This document shows positions 46,401 through 57,540 of a DNA stretch of 64,000 nucleotides, in pieces; position 1 is the first letter of the stretch; the number at the start of each line of letters is the position of its first letter. This DNA comes from Chelydra serpentina (taxonomy: Eukaryota > Chordata > Testudines > Chelydridae): the NCBI GenBank assembly GCA_037349315.1, contig JBAIAC010000007.1, positions 50,121,001-50,185,000 of the forward strand, given 5' to 3'. The notes under the pieces are model-generated. The model ran no database searches, had not been told where the DNA came from, and was given only the letters and a program-made list of their open reading frames with translations. The position numbers were made by a program, and so were the translations under genes.

Positions 46401-46967
46401 ATGATAGCTACTGTGTTGGACTGAAATGCATATTTTTCCATTTGTGGATGGATTTAGAAAGGTAAAATTCAGTTTACAGGAAAGCTTTGGTTCATACATG
46501 CACCTGTACCATATGTTGTGTTTAGCTTTTCAGAAAAATAATTATAGTCTTAAAAGTTAAAGCTGCTTGTAACTAGGGGCACGTTTCTTAATACCATATG
46601 GTTTTAGTTTTAAAAGTTTTCTTTCCAGCCTAAGACTACAAAAGCCTTGAAGGCTGATAAGAATTTTCCAGCAATCATCAGTAGTAGAGTGGAAGTTACT
46701 ACTCTCATCAGTAGTAGAGTGGAAGTTATGCTGCAACTGAAATCCAGCAGCTTGCCAAAGGGTGTGTGCTAACCAGCAGAAACGGCTACTCATATTTTTC
46801 TCTGAATTGCATTCTTTTAGTGAACACAGAGTAGGAAAAATATTTTGCAGTTGCATAAAAGATTCAAATACTTTTGGCCCCATTACATCCTAGGTACCTT
46901 TGTGTAATTCCATGTATACATACAGTATATCCCAAATTAACAGTTCACTTTCAGAGAATTTATGCAT
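43401..46967. other. Intron 9, mostly unrecognised
   Basis: No gene recognised. Short old palindromic repeats occur at about 44780-44935, 45652-45735 (TATTGAAGTCAATGGCAAAA) and 46170-46285. A direct repeat of about 24 bases (CATCAGTAGTAGAGTGGAAG) occurs twice at 46677-46730. A GA run is near 45420. Confidence 0.45.
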
Positions 46968-47167
46968 CGGCAACCTTTGGCACACCGCTTGCCAGGGTAA
47001 GCCCCCTGGCGGGCCGGGCCGGTTTGTTTACTTGCCACGTCCACAGATTTGGACGATCATGGCTCCCACTGGCTGTGGTTCGCCGTCCCAGGCCAATGGG
47101 GGCTGCGGGAAGCGGCACGGGCCGAGGGAGGGGGTTACCCTGGCGAGCCGCATGCCAAAGGTTGCTG
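46968..47167. mobile_element. GC-rich hAT-like MITE
   Basis: CGGCAACCTTTGGCACACCG faces CGCATGCCAAAGGTTGC, and AGGGTAAGCCCCCTGGC faces GTTACCCTGGCGAG. Inside is a CCAAT-type inverted pair (GGCTCCCACTGGC / GGCCAATGGGGGC). The outermost bases of the family's usual end look lost. No target duplication seen. Confidence 0.65.
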
Positions 47168-47382
47168 GTGCCTGATATATAGTATAGTATAGTGTGTGTG
47201 TATATAATTAAAGTTATATACATGTAAACTACTTTTTAAGTCATGCTTAAAATTGCAGTATCAGCTAAAACATAAAGAGGAAAGAAACTGAATGCCAGTC
47301 CTAAATTTCTGTCTTGAGAAGTTGATCTATGTAATCTAATCTAATCTAAAGGTGTCCGTGGTGTCTAGATACTACATTTATC

Positions 47383-47666
47383 CTAAAGCCATGTCTACAC
47401 TAGCACGCGTACAGCAGCACAGCTGTACCAATGCAGCTGCACCGCTGTAAGATCACTCGTGTAGCCACACGGTGCCAGTGACATAATTAAACCACCGCCA
47501 ACGAGTGGCGGTAGCTACGTCAGCAGGAGAGCTTCTCCCGCTGACATGGCTCTGTGCACACAAGTGCTTATGCCAGCAAAATTAATGTAGCTCGGGGGGT
47601 GTTTTTTCACATCTCTGAGTGACCTAAGTTTTGCCAAAATAAGGGGTAGTTTAGACCTGGCGTTAG
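47383..47666. mobile_element. MITE with CTAA-type inverted ends
   Basis: The left end CTAAAGCCATGTCTACACTA pairs with the inverted right end CTAACGCCAGGTCTAAACTA. The ends resemble those of the two-hairpin MITE at 1769, suggesting one superfamily. Inside, CCACCGCCAACGAGTGGCGG forms a small hairpin. Confidence 0.7.
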
Positions 47667-48390
47667 ATCTGAGGCTACATGTACCATGTTACGTGTTTTG
47701 GACTGCCATTTATGACCTCAGCAGGTCAAGTATGGAGTGCCTTTATTTTGTTTTTGTTAGGGTCACTGTCTTAACTTTACTTGAATGTAATATTAGGTAA
47801 GGTTAAAAGCTATACTTTTGAATCTAAATTCTAGCACTGACAACCTTTAGAAAACCCTAAAACACCATGGGGACATTAAAAGCTACATTGCAAACTCTCC
47901 ACAACAAGAACTATGGAGGAACTAGATTCGGTCCAGGGCTTAGTGGATGTGAACTGCACACAATCCTCCTGATCATGCAATGGCCATTACTTGTACACCC
48001 CCACAGATTATCTCTGCTTCTGACAGGTGTTACCTGTGCAGGGAGACACCGCTGGCCAGAGCACTGGCAGACATTAACACTGCTCTCCAGCATAAATGTG
48101 TGCCTGTTCGGAGGTTGTCTCAGTAATGAGTTTTATTTCTTTTCCCTGATTTTTAGTATTTCCTAAACACTCTAAGATGGAGTTTTCTCAAACTGACAGA
48201 CAGTAATACAGTTGAAGAATAGTTTAGGCATTAAAATTGGCCAACGTACTAAACTGATAAGTTCACAATTTAAACACAATTGATATCTAGACACTTTCAG
48301 AAATGTATCATGGTGTTTATTTTAGATCATTCTTACTTTACAATATGTAATTCCAGATGGGAATGACAGTTATATGCTACTTTTATACAG
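47667..48390. other. Intron before exon 10, nothing recognised
   Basis: No gene or repeat recognised. Confidence 0.4.
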
Positions 48391-48611
48391 GTATCCCTGA
48401 GCACCACAGAGGCAGCTCTTGCACTAAATAGATATATTTGCTCATCTGTGCTTCCGTTACTAACAAGATGTGCTCCCCTCTTTTCCGGAACGGAGCATTA
48501 TGCCTCTCTGATTGATTCAACACTTCACACAATATATAGACTATCCAAGGGACGGTCCCTTACAAAAGCACAAAGGGATACTATTGAAGAATGCTTGCTT
48601 GCTATATGCCA
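48391..48611 (+). CDS. RYR3: RYR3 exon 10 of window
   Basis: This 221-base exon has an atacag acceptor and a gtgagt donor, with 73 full codons plus two bases. It encodes [40 protein letters not shown] and [20 protein letters not shown], then [13 protein letters not shown]. The [16 protein letters not shown] block is diagnostic of ryanodine receptors. VSLSTTEA identifies RYR3. It lies in helical domain 1 and corresponds to RyR2 residues around 2390-2460, where disease variants cluster. Confidence 0.97.
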
Positions 48612-50378
48612 GTGAGTATAATACACGTCTGTAAATTACTTTCTTTTGTACTAGGTATTGAACTGAGCATGTCCATTGTAATACAGTAATTTTCTTCTTT
48701 TTGTATCATATAGAATGGGAATGTCGTTTATTGTGAAATGGAGTAAATTATCTGAAAGTAAGATAAAAATATTTTTAAGAAAGAAAAGATTAAGCAGTTG
48801 GTTTTATACTATAGGATCATGCTGTACACATGATTTGGCTTTGCTACAAACCGCAGGGCTGTACAGAATAACGTAACCTTTTTATTATTATTTTGTTTTA
48901 AACCAAACCGTTATTTAGCAGTAATACCTTCATAATTCTAATCAGATGTGATTTAAAAAATATATATATATATATTGGCTATGTAGCCTTGATTATTCCC
49001 ATTTATTCCTAGAGCTTCCTGGGCTCAAATATCATGAAATCTAAGTTTGATTCAGAAGTAATATGTCTTTCTGCATTGTTCCTCCATGTCCCCAAACCTT
49101 GGTCTTTGGACACAGCTAGGACTTCCTGCCCATTTGATTATGGATGAAGCTTCCCAAACTAGCTTGAATTGTGTATATTCAGGCTTTGTCTAGTACAATA
49201 TGAAAATCTCCTTGAATCAATGAAAGTACATTTGTCAATATTAAATTCACTCACTTTTTCTCTTGTATTTTTAAGGTGGTTGTACTACATGACAGCAAAC
49301 ATATATCCCAATCTCAGAATCTGACCTTACTAGCAAAAATTAAAGTCAATGGTTCTAATATTTGGAAAATATAGTGCCAGCGGAGATCTCAAGAACAGTA
49401 TATTTTCAGAACCACTGCCGCTTACAGCCTCAAATGCAGTGGAAATGTCACATTTCCATATCAAGAGATGAGAGCCGCACATGAGGAACTTTGCTAACCC
49501 TGTACAACACACAGTCTAGTCCTCACTCACCACTAGAACTAGTGGGAAAATTTGTGATATTTCAAAATATTACTAAAAATGATGAGGGGAGGGGAAATTA
49601 TACCATCTTTTCCATTAACAATTTTCCTATTTTTTCAACCAGCTCTGATCTCCATATTGGAACATGGAAGGGGGAGTTATATGGATAGTTTGTCATTAGC
49701 ACTTGGTCCATGCTATACATGGATCCACAAAGCTAAAACTCTGAGGAGGGGTGAGAATCAGCAGGCCACATTTATTTTCCCCAGACCCATCAGTAGCAGC
49801 TTATCTGTGCACTACGTACTTAAATGTAGGGGCTATGAAGTTGCCCCTCATCCCTGTGATTTTTAAGGTGCATTTTCTTGAGCTAACCAGCCTGTTTCCT
49901 CAGGCTGTGAATTGATTTCTAGGATTTGGTCCATTGAAATTAACGATGAAAAAAATATGTTAGATCATTTAGTCAATCTCACTTCCAGTTCAGGTTTGTT
50001 TCCGATAATTATAGCACATTCCCCGGAGCAGTTTCAATCCATATGGCTTCCACCACTTTCACTGGAATATTATTTCATATCCCTGTAGTCTCATACTTCA
50101 CTCTTCTATTCATTTAGGTTAGCTTTTCCACTCTAACCAGTTGCACCCCCTTTGAAGTACTCTGAAAAATCCAGCTCTGTCCTTTGTGCTAGATTATGGC
50201 CAGACCCTACACAGTGCATAATCTTTCCACATTATATCCTCCCGTGCATGGACCAAGCACCGTGAGATCCCTTGTTTTACTGACCACATTCATTGAGTAA
50301 TTTGAATTCCAATTGGTATTGTAATTTCATTGAAATATATGTATATTATTAAATTATTAATTTATTTTTAAATTACAG
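48612..50378. other. Intron 10, simple repeat only
   Basis: A (TA)n run is at about 48960-48975. Nothing else recognised. Confidence 0.45.
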
Positions 50379-50469
50379 CCATTTACGTCCCTCTATGCTA
50401 CAGCAGCTATTACGACGACTAGTTTTTGATGTGCCCTTACTTAGTGAATACTGTAAAATGCCACTCAAG
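50379..50469 (+). CDS. RYR3: RYR3 exon 11 of window
   Basis: This 91-base exon completes a histidine codon and adds [20 protein letters not shown] and [10 protein letters not shown] before a gtaaat donor. [18 protein letters not shown] is conserved across RyRs, and the EYCKMPLK ending fits RYR3. The junction reads C-H-H-L, where I recall C-N-H-L in human RYR3, a conservative difference at the split codon. Confidence 0.96.
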
Positions 50470-52064
50470 GTAAATATTGCTCTAATTATTACATGTTCAT
50501 TCAACAGAAAATATACTCCAGAATAGCCTGTCATCACCATGGGTTTGGGGTTTTTTGGGAAGGGTGGTAACAACATTAAAAGAATCCTAACTTCTGTGAA
50601 ATTATTTGTATTATGATACAATTTTATTAAATATAACAGACAAGTACATTGTCAAATGTTTCCCTTGTGAGAACAGTATAATATATGTTGGTTGTGTGAC
50701 TTTGCTCAATAAACAGTCACCATTTCCATTGTTGACATAAGTGTGATATTGAAAGTAGTACGGTAGTTTAAATCTAGGCATTACTTCCCCTACATAATTT
50801 GTTATGAGTCTCCATAGAATACATACACCAACTATGTGTTTGTTGGTTAAAGTGTGTGCATGTGGTATAGAGAATAGACTCACAATATAGTGCGGTAGAA
50901 AAAATTATTTGACTTGAAGGAGCATTTTTGAGCTACCTACAATTGCAGGCCTTAATAATCTCCTTTCTCTCCCTACCACTAGAGAGTGAAACAATCACAA
51001 AACTAGTAAGTAGAACTGGTTACAAATTTTCCAACAGAGAATTTTCTATCAGAAAATGCCAATTAAATGAAATTGACATGCACCAAGGGAACATGTCAAT
51101 TTTGTCAAATCTTCTGTTGGGAACCAGGGAGCCTAGAAGCAAGGCTGCGAGGTTTCCAAGCAGCTCGGGGAGCTTCATCAGTTTGTTTAGAAAAATCAGA
51201 ATGAAACATTGTTTTGATTTTTTTTCGTAAATGAAATTTCAGAATTCCCACTCTGTAGAAACCTTTGAATTTTTTAAGGTTTTGTTCAGACATGTAATTT
51301 TTTAATTTCAGAATTTCCCATGCAATGGAACTTCTGGCTTTTGACTAGCCCTACTAATAAGTGCTTGAGATCAGGTTCTGATATAGACCTTCCCATAGAG
51401 GGCAGTACTAATCATGCATGCTAGCCTACCAGACATTGTATTACATACTTTAGGTGCAATTGCTATTCTATGGGCTGTTCCAAAGCTGATCAGAAATGCC
51501 TAATCATGGAAAATTATACATCGTGGCCAGTTTTGCAATGTTTTCTGATGTCTACTTTGAATTAAATTGAGACCACCAGATGTGTTTTGCTTGCAGTTGT
51601 TGAACTTATCTAAATAACCCGAAGTAAAATCCATGTGTATTTAGATGAAAAAAAAGACCCCTTTGCCAAAATTCACCCTCATACAGTTCCTTTATTTTCC
51701 CTCTGAAGTTTTATTTAATTAACCCCCTTTATATTTTATTATTTGGGCTAATTTGTAGGCACCGTAACAAATCTAGGAACTATTTGTCACCGTGCTACTC
51801 ACAATAGCTATTCAGAAGTTTATCGCAACTGCCAGAATAGACCTCAGATGCTCCTGCTTAAAAAGAACAGGCCCCAACTGCTCTGGCAAAAAGGTGAATT
51901 GCCATTAGATTCTAGCAGTAAAGTGCCTGTACCACACACTTAAGTAGTTCTCATTCTTTCTAGTAGATGGCAGTGGTTCAACTCCTCACTAACCAATTTG
52001 TTTTAGTATTCATAAGAAATATTGACAGATTTTACATAATTGTATTTTCTTTTGATCTATATAG
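50470..52064. other. Intron 11, nothing firmly recognised
   Basis: A possible old repeat with AAATTGACATG / CATGTCAATTTT inverted words lies near 51070-51105. No coding feature. Confidence 0.4.
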
Positions 52065-52205
52065 CTTCTAACAAATCATTATGAGCAATTATGGAAATAT
52101 TACTGTCTACCTTCTGGATTGGGGAGTTATGGAATTGCAGCAGAAGAAGAGTTACATTTAACTGAGAAACTTTTCTGGGGAATTTTTGATTCCCTCTCTC
52201 ATAAG
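52065..52205 (+). CDS. RYR3: RYR3 exon 12 of window
   Basis: This exon is exactly 47 codons (141 bases, phase 0 at both ends), with a tatatag acceptor and gtaatg donor. It codes [20 protein letters not shown], then [20 protein letters not shown] and FDSLSHK. TNHYE--WKYYCLP and [14 protein letters not shown] are RyR family blocks. Leucine replaces the usual tryptophan in PSG-G-S and cysteine in EQ-W, small departures from the paralogue pattern as I recall it. Skipping this exon would keep frame. Confidence 0.96.
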
Positions 52206-53321
52206 GTAATGATGATCAATCACATTAAAGATTGTAATAGCCATGATAGCATAATTATAATGGTGGTGCAAACTACAAAAGGTGCTTGTTTTAACTCTGC
52301 TTTCACTTAATACAGTAGATATTGACAATGACTGCTTCTATCTGGATTAATATGCGATTGAATGCTTGATCACCCACCCTCTAAAATGAATGCTTAATCA
52401 CCATGGGCTCTATTGAGACAAACATAGGCCTAGGGGCATTTTAACTTAGTATAGCAATAACCCTGCATTTAAGTACATTTCTCTCCATCACAAACTCTTC
52501 CTCCTCCTATTATTTATTTATTTATTTATTTATTATAAACATTTAGAAATATTTTATTGAGATTTTACAATAAAGCTACCTCTGGAAGAGGCATAACATG
52601 GTATTGTCATTTATATAGTATAGAAAGGCATATTATTGTGAAGGGGGACAGATTCCATTGCATATATGAGGGCTGACAAGTTTACATATCAGGATGCAGA
52701 AGTCATAATGTGTATATGATTGAACAGGAGGTAATAAAATCTGCATAAAGCACTGACATAAACAACTAAACCCATGGTAAACTGGCATTGTTATTCCTAT
52801 CTTTCCAGACCAAAAAAATATGTTTCTGTAGTTTTGCTGGACCCTGCATGACTCAGCTACCAAAAAGCCCCATTCTACAAGGCAAACATTTTTCTGCATT
52901 GCATTTTCAAAGCATGGGCTCAAGGCTTTGGCACTCAACCTCTTCCATCTATGATTAGGGTAGAATAAGAAATGGTATCTCCCTGATATGAAGAGGACCA
53001 CTCACAGTGGGGGCAAAATATTAGGGCTGTGTTAGACTCATAGTAATCCAGGTTTTGCTGTTGACGACAAAGTTTGACAAATTGGAAGCCAACGTAATCA
53101 GGCTATCTGTACTCTGCAGATGGGTTCCTGCAGTACAGTCTTGTTCTATGGTAGTGTTGAGATATCAGGATATGTCTCAGTGTTCCAGTGAAGACATCTA
53201 AAAGTTGGTAACCCAGCGGATTCTAGGATTAAAGTGACTTCCAATTATTCACTCAGCTCTCCGTTATGCTATGTAAATGAGTGTGCTCAGATAACAATAG
53301 ACTCAGTGTATTAGGCTCCAA
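52206..53321. other. Intron 12, first part
   Basis: A (TTTA)n run at about 52509-52535. Otherwise unrecognised. Confidence 0.45.
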
Positions 53322-53433
53322 GGCCTTGTTTACACTATTGATTTTAGTGATATTTCCCACCATTGCATTACCACCAGTGCAGCTCCACCAATGTTAGCAA
53401 TGGCAGGAGAGCCTAATTTAGACCAACTGCCAA
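53322..53433. mobile_element. MITE fragment
   Basis: CCAAGGCCTTGTTTACACTA is a left end of the GGCCTTGTCTACACTA kind. The copy is broken where the CR1 tail starts. Confidence 0.4.
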
Positions 53434-53511
53434 GACTGGTCCTGCTTTGAGCAAGGGGTTGGACTAGATGACCTCCTGAGGTCCCTTCCAACCCTGATAT
53501 TCTATGATTCA
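53434..53511 (+). mobile_element. CR1 LINE 3' end
   Basis: GGTCCTGCTTTGAGCAAGGG, TTGGACTAGATGACCTCCTG, AGGTCCCTTCCAACCCTGAT and ATTCTATGATTCA give the exact CR1 3' terminus on the plus strand. The body is absent. Confidence 0.9.
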
Positions 53512-54199
53512 TTATGTCATCTTAACCTTGTTCCAAATAAGTCTAGATGTCATGGTGATACAAATATTGATGTCCAATCTATGGTAGAGCCGCCACCCCC
53601 CGCCCAGTACTGTCATTAATAGCAGTACAAATATGGGAAATTTCACTAAAATTGCCAGGGTACAGTGTCTTCCTTCCTTCATTCTTCTCAGTAAATAGAC
53701 ATTTGTAGGTTTTAAATGCTGATGGTTTCCAACTACTTTGATGATGTAATTTACTGTGACCTAGCTCCCATCTATTTTGCAGTATATGATATAGAATTAG
53801 GCAAGTCTTTCCGGCAGAGCAAGCATGGGAAAATCTCTTTTTAGCACCTCAACTCCTGGGTTTCCCAAAGTGCCATCTACAATACAACCATGTCATATTG
53901 ACAGCCAGAATTCTCCATGAACCTCAGAAAAGCTTTTCTTCAGCTTTTTTTTTTAGCATCCAAATGTCAACAGGGGTAATCATTCAAGTTTATAGCATTA
54001 TATAGCACCGCTGTTTTTCATTACCGACTCAATGAAAGACCTTCCACTGCAGAAGGTTTACCTATAAGTCCCTGCATTTTCCTAAATGTAAGTTTTACCT
54101 AAATTCCATCCTCATTTGGTGCCTATGCCCTAATGGCAGGAAGATGACCAACCTATAAGTAGGGGCCATGCCCAGGCTGTCCTAACAAAGGATTACTGT
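53512..54199. other. Intronic stretch, nothing recognised
   Basis: No gene or element recognised. Confidence 0.4.
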
Positions 54200-54420
54200 T
54201 AACAATACCTAGCCCTTACATAGTGCTTTTCATCATAGATCTCAGAGCACTTTACAAAGGAGGTCAGTATCATTACCCCCTTGTATAGCTGATGAAACTG
54301 GGGCACAGAGATGTGAAGGGATTTGCTCAGGGTCACCTAGCAGGCCAGAGCTGGGAATAGAAACAAGGTTTCTTGGGTCCTAATCGAGTGCTCTATGTAC
54401 TAGGCCATACTGCCTTAGAA
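54200..54420 (-). mobile_element. MIR-type SINE
   Basis: A reverse-strand MIR: CTCAGAGCACTTTACAAAGG, AGGTCAGTATCATTACCCCC, GATGAAACTGGGGCACAGAG and CACCTAGCAGGCCAGAGCTG. It is nearly full length. Confidence 0.85.
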
Positions 54421-55072
54421 TAGGTAGCTAAAAGACACTACATGTGTATCATATCAGGTTGCTGAGGGTAGGTTTCTTATATGGGAATTGTGAAGTGCGA
54501 GTTTTCTCTCTAATTTGGGTAAGAAGAGAGAATGTGCTAATTCAGCTCCAGCTGGTACAAGTTTGGAAATGTATGAAGTGCCTTTACTATGGCAGAAGTC
54601 CATTTCTTTTGACCTATGTGATTTAAGCAGAACAGTGTTTAGGGAGAGTGAAGAAGAAGAGGCAACAAAATACTACACATTTCCTATAGATTTTGGAAGT
54701 TCTATAAATGTTAAAGCTATATTTTTGTGGATAGCTTGTTCAGGTAAAACTTGACTGACACATTCTGAAAATATTTGACCTCGTCTGTTTGTAGGTCTTA
54801 CAGGTCCATGGACAATTTAAGGCTTGTGCATGTGAAAGGATTGTGTAACATTCAACATTTAGTTTGAAGAGAGCCTTAAACAATGCATCATTTTTTATGT
54901 AGGAGTATACACCTTTATGCTGGCATGAGTTTCTGCTATGCGCTTGACTTTAAAATATTCTTCATTATTTGACTGCATCTTCTAGTTCTGCTCCATATGG
55001 CTGTCTTGCTTTCACTAACATTTTGCATGTTTTTCTATTGAACTTTCCAACCAGTTCCTATCTCTCCTGCAG
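54421..55072. other. Intron before exon 13, unexplained open frame
   Basis: A 79-codon plus-strand frame at 54515-54754 reads MYEVPLLWQKSISFDLCDLS and, further on, FRESEEEEATKYYTFPID. No RyR family match is recognised and it has no supported splice context. It is left as an unexplained frame. Confidence 0.3.
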
Positions 55073-55236
55073 AAGTATGATCCAGAACTCTTCCGAATGG
55101 CCTTGCCTTGTCTAAGTGCTATAGCTGGGGCTTTGCCGCCAGATTATTTAGACACCAGAATTAGAGTAACTTTGAAAAAGCAGGCTTCAGTGGATCCAGA
55201 GGGAAACTTTGATCCCAAACCTATCAACACAGTCAA
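55073..55236 (+). CDS. RYR3: RYR3 exon 13 of window
   Basis: This 164-base exon follows a ctctcctgcag acceptor, with 54 codons plus two bases and a gtgagt donor. The product reads [40 protein letters not shown], then [14 protein letters not shown]. The [16 protein letters not shown] core is conserved in all RyRs. [10 protein letters not shown] marks RYR3. The basic patch RIRVTLKK sits in a variable loop. Confidence 0.96.
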
Positions 55237-55487
55237 GTGAGTCATGGTAACCATACAGGTTTTTCAAATGTCTCTTGTGCCACTTATTGCCAATACCTTT
55301 CTTTTCCTTTTGTTGAAGAGAATTGATTGGCAGATGATTTCTTAAATGATACCAGTGCCCTCCATAACTAATGTGGGGAACCTTGCTCCCTCCTGTCAGG
55401 CACCAAATATGCCTCCTCTGCAACTTTACATGCCCAAAAGTGCTCTGTAAACACTAAATAAGTCTCACAATAAACCTGTGAAGTAGG
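55237..55487. other. Start of intron 13, nothing recognised
   Basis: No gene or repeat recognised. Confidence 0.4.
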
Positions 55488-56329
55488 GGCTAGATTCACA
55501 AAGGGATGTAGCTGCCTAATTGCCTCTTTAGGTACCAAAGTCCAACATTTAAAGTACCTAAATGCCACTGACATTCACAAAACCATTGCTCAGCTGCTGC
55601 ATAGTCCCATAGGTGCCTACATTCCCTAGGCACCTAGGTTTCTGCCAGTGGGCATGTGCAAAACTGCCTAACCCTACTGGCACTAAGCTGCTTGGACCCC
55701 AGCACTCACCTCAGCTTTGGCAGGATTCTTAAAACTAGGTGTTCCTCCCCCATCTCAGTGGTGGGGCTGGATCTGGTGGGTGTGCTCTGAGCATGCCTAA
55801 CCTTCACAAAAGATAGGTGGGGTGAGAATTTTGAGGTTGGGTGGTATCCCAAGAGAGTCCCGTAACCACTATTTGTAGCTTACTCTGGGCTGCGTCTCTG
55901 TGTTTCCTGTTGAAGCTGTTCCACTTTGTATAAATAATTAAATATTAATGGGTTAAAGTGAGTGGGAGAGAGAGATTGACTACAGCCCAGTGGTTAGGGC
56001 ACTCACCTGGGATATGGGAGAGCCAGGTTTGAATTCCCACTGATTTGGAATAGGGACTTGAGTGAAAGTTACCCATCTTCCAGGGGGGTGACCTACCCCC
56101 CAGGCTCTTGGCTATTCTGGAGCTGGTCTCTCTTAATTGCTCATCTCAGAGTGTTCCACTTTATGTAAAGAATTAAATATTTCTTGGAGCAGAGACTCGA
56201 ACCTGACTCTCCCACATCCCAGCTAAGGGTGCTAACCAGCATGCTGTAGAGTCAGTCTCTCACTTTTTTCTTTTGCTCTCAGACCTAAGGACTGGTTAAT
56301 TAACAAAGAAGAATAGCTTCAACAAGTGA

Positions 56330-56875
56330 GATTGTGAGAGCCCTACCCTAGCCTCTGTTTGCCAGAAGCTGGGAATAGGCAACAGGGAATGGATCACTTG
56401 ATGATTACCTGTTCTGTCGGCCGGCTCTGGCTTTTTTGCTGCCCCAGGCAAAAAAGCCACCCGCCGCCCCACTGCCCCGGCCGGGGTGCCAGTGGGGAGA
56501 GTGGCATGCCTGCGGCCCCGCTCCCATGGCCAGGGCACCGGCGGGGAGGGCAGCACATGCCCCGCTCTCCACCGGCCAGAGGAGCGCCACGGGGAGGGCG
56601 GCATGCCCACTGCCCCGCTCCCCTGGCCGGAGCGCCGTCGGGGAGGGTGGCATGCCTGTGGCCTGCTCCCCCGGCCGGGCGCCGTCGGGGAACAGCGCCG
56701 CCCCCTGCGGCTTGCCGCCCCAGGCACGCGCTTGCTGCGCTGGTGCCTGGAGCCACCCCTGTGTTCTGTTCATTCCCTCTGAAGCACCTGGCATTTGCCA
56801 TTGTCGGAAAACTGGATACTGGGCTAGATGGACCTTTGGTCTGACCCAGTATGGCCATTCATATGTTCTTAGGAT
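56330..56875 (+). mobile_element. CR1-related tail interrupted by a hAT
   Basis: CCAGAAGCTGGGAATAGGCA, GGATCACTTGATGATTACCT and, after the hAT, TGGATACTGGGCTAGATGGA, CCAGTATGGCCATTCATATG belong to one CR1-type 3' tail. The hAT at 56418-56761 splits it. Confidence 0.65.
56418..56761 (+). mobile_element. GC-rich hAT-like MITE
   Basis: This copy of the family at 1-226 (opposite strand) is flanked by the exact 8-bp duplication TGTTCTGT (56410-56417, 56762-56769). The interior has tandem CCCCGGCCGG/GGGAGGGCGGCATGCC units. Open frames on both strands over it are GC-driven artefacts. Confidence 0.8.
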
Positions 56876-57131
56876 ACCCAATAACTGGTTTTTAGGGCTC
56901 CATCCTAGGAGGGTGGAGATCTGGGTTCAAGTCCCTGCTCCAAATGGGTGGGACGGCAGTTGAAAACAGGTCGTCCAAATCCCAGGTGAGTGTCTTAACC
57001 ACTGGATTGTTGGCTGTGATTGCAAGTGAGGAGGGGGTGTCTGTCTCTTGGTTATTTTTCAAAAGAAAGGACTGCCCTGCCTCAGATTAATGAGAGTTAA
57101 ATGCCTAAACACCTTCATGGATCTAGACCCA

Positions 57132-57284
57132 TCCCCTTTCCTGTGCATTTTACTCCTGGCTAGCTCAGGCAGCTCCCTGCTTAGCTTGCTGGCTTCTGTA
57201 AATCTCCTTCTTAGGTTCCTAGCTTTCCCCATACAGTGATTGAGAGCCTGAGCACCTAACTCAGGGCTATGAATTCCACTGGGC
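57132..57284. other. Intronic stretch, nothing recognised
   Basis: Short unassigned sequence between the inverted-repeat element and the CpG-retaining block. Confidence 0.35.
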
Positions 57285-57540
57285 AGCAGGGCACCGAGGA
57301 GTGAGGCGTTCCAATGCCAAAGTCCTCTTTATAAATCTAGTGATTGAGTACGAAAGCCAAATCCAAATCACCTGGCTCGATCGGACTTCAGCAGTTGTTA
57401 AGACTGCGCCGATCACAACACGTCTGCCATTCTTCTCGCACTCTTGCCTTTCTTCTCCACGTTCGTCCGAAACGTTCAAATCCAAATACTCTGATTATAT
57501 ACTTAGCTAATACTCTTTTGTTTCTCTCGTGATTAGAGGG
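57285..57540. other. CpG-retaining block of unknown origin
   Basis: About 13 CpG dinucleotides occur in roughly 250 bases of moderate GC content, unlike the CpG-poor introns around it. It includes CCTCTTTATAAATC, CTCGATCGGACTTCAGC, CGCCGATCACAACACGTC and TTCGTCCGAAACGTT. No reading frame or known element is recognised. Confidence 0.4.

Larger units (their letters stand above)
55488..57131. mobile_element. Large inverted-repeat element with tRNA-like parts
   Basis: The left end GGGGCTAGATTCACAAAGGG faces, inverted, the right end near 57100-57131 (CACCTTCATGGATCTAGACC). Inside are tRNA-like segments: CACTCACCTGGGATATGGGA with GGTTTGAATTCCC at about 55985-56040 (plus), the reverse text AGACTCGAACCTGACTCTCC at about 56190-56250 (minus), and GGTTCAAGTCCC at about 56935 (plus). 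A CR1 tail and a hAT lie within it. The class is uncertain. Confidence 0.55.

Noticed and set aside
56296..56963. Five overlapping open frames on both strands
   Set aside because: GC-rich tandem units in a MITE produce stop-poor text in all frames; no gene.
55985..57010. Possible tRNA genes
   Set aside because: B-box-like words are present but no complete cloverleaf is visible by eye; they fit tRNA-derived repeat segments.
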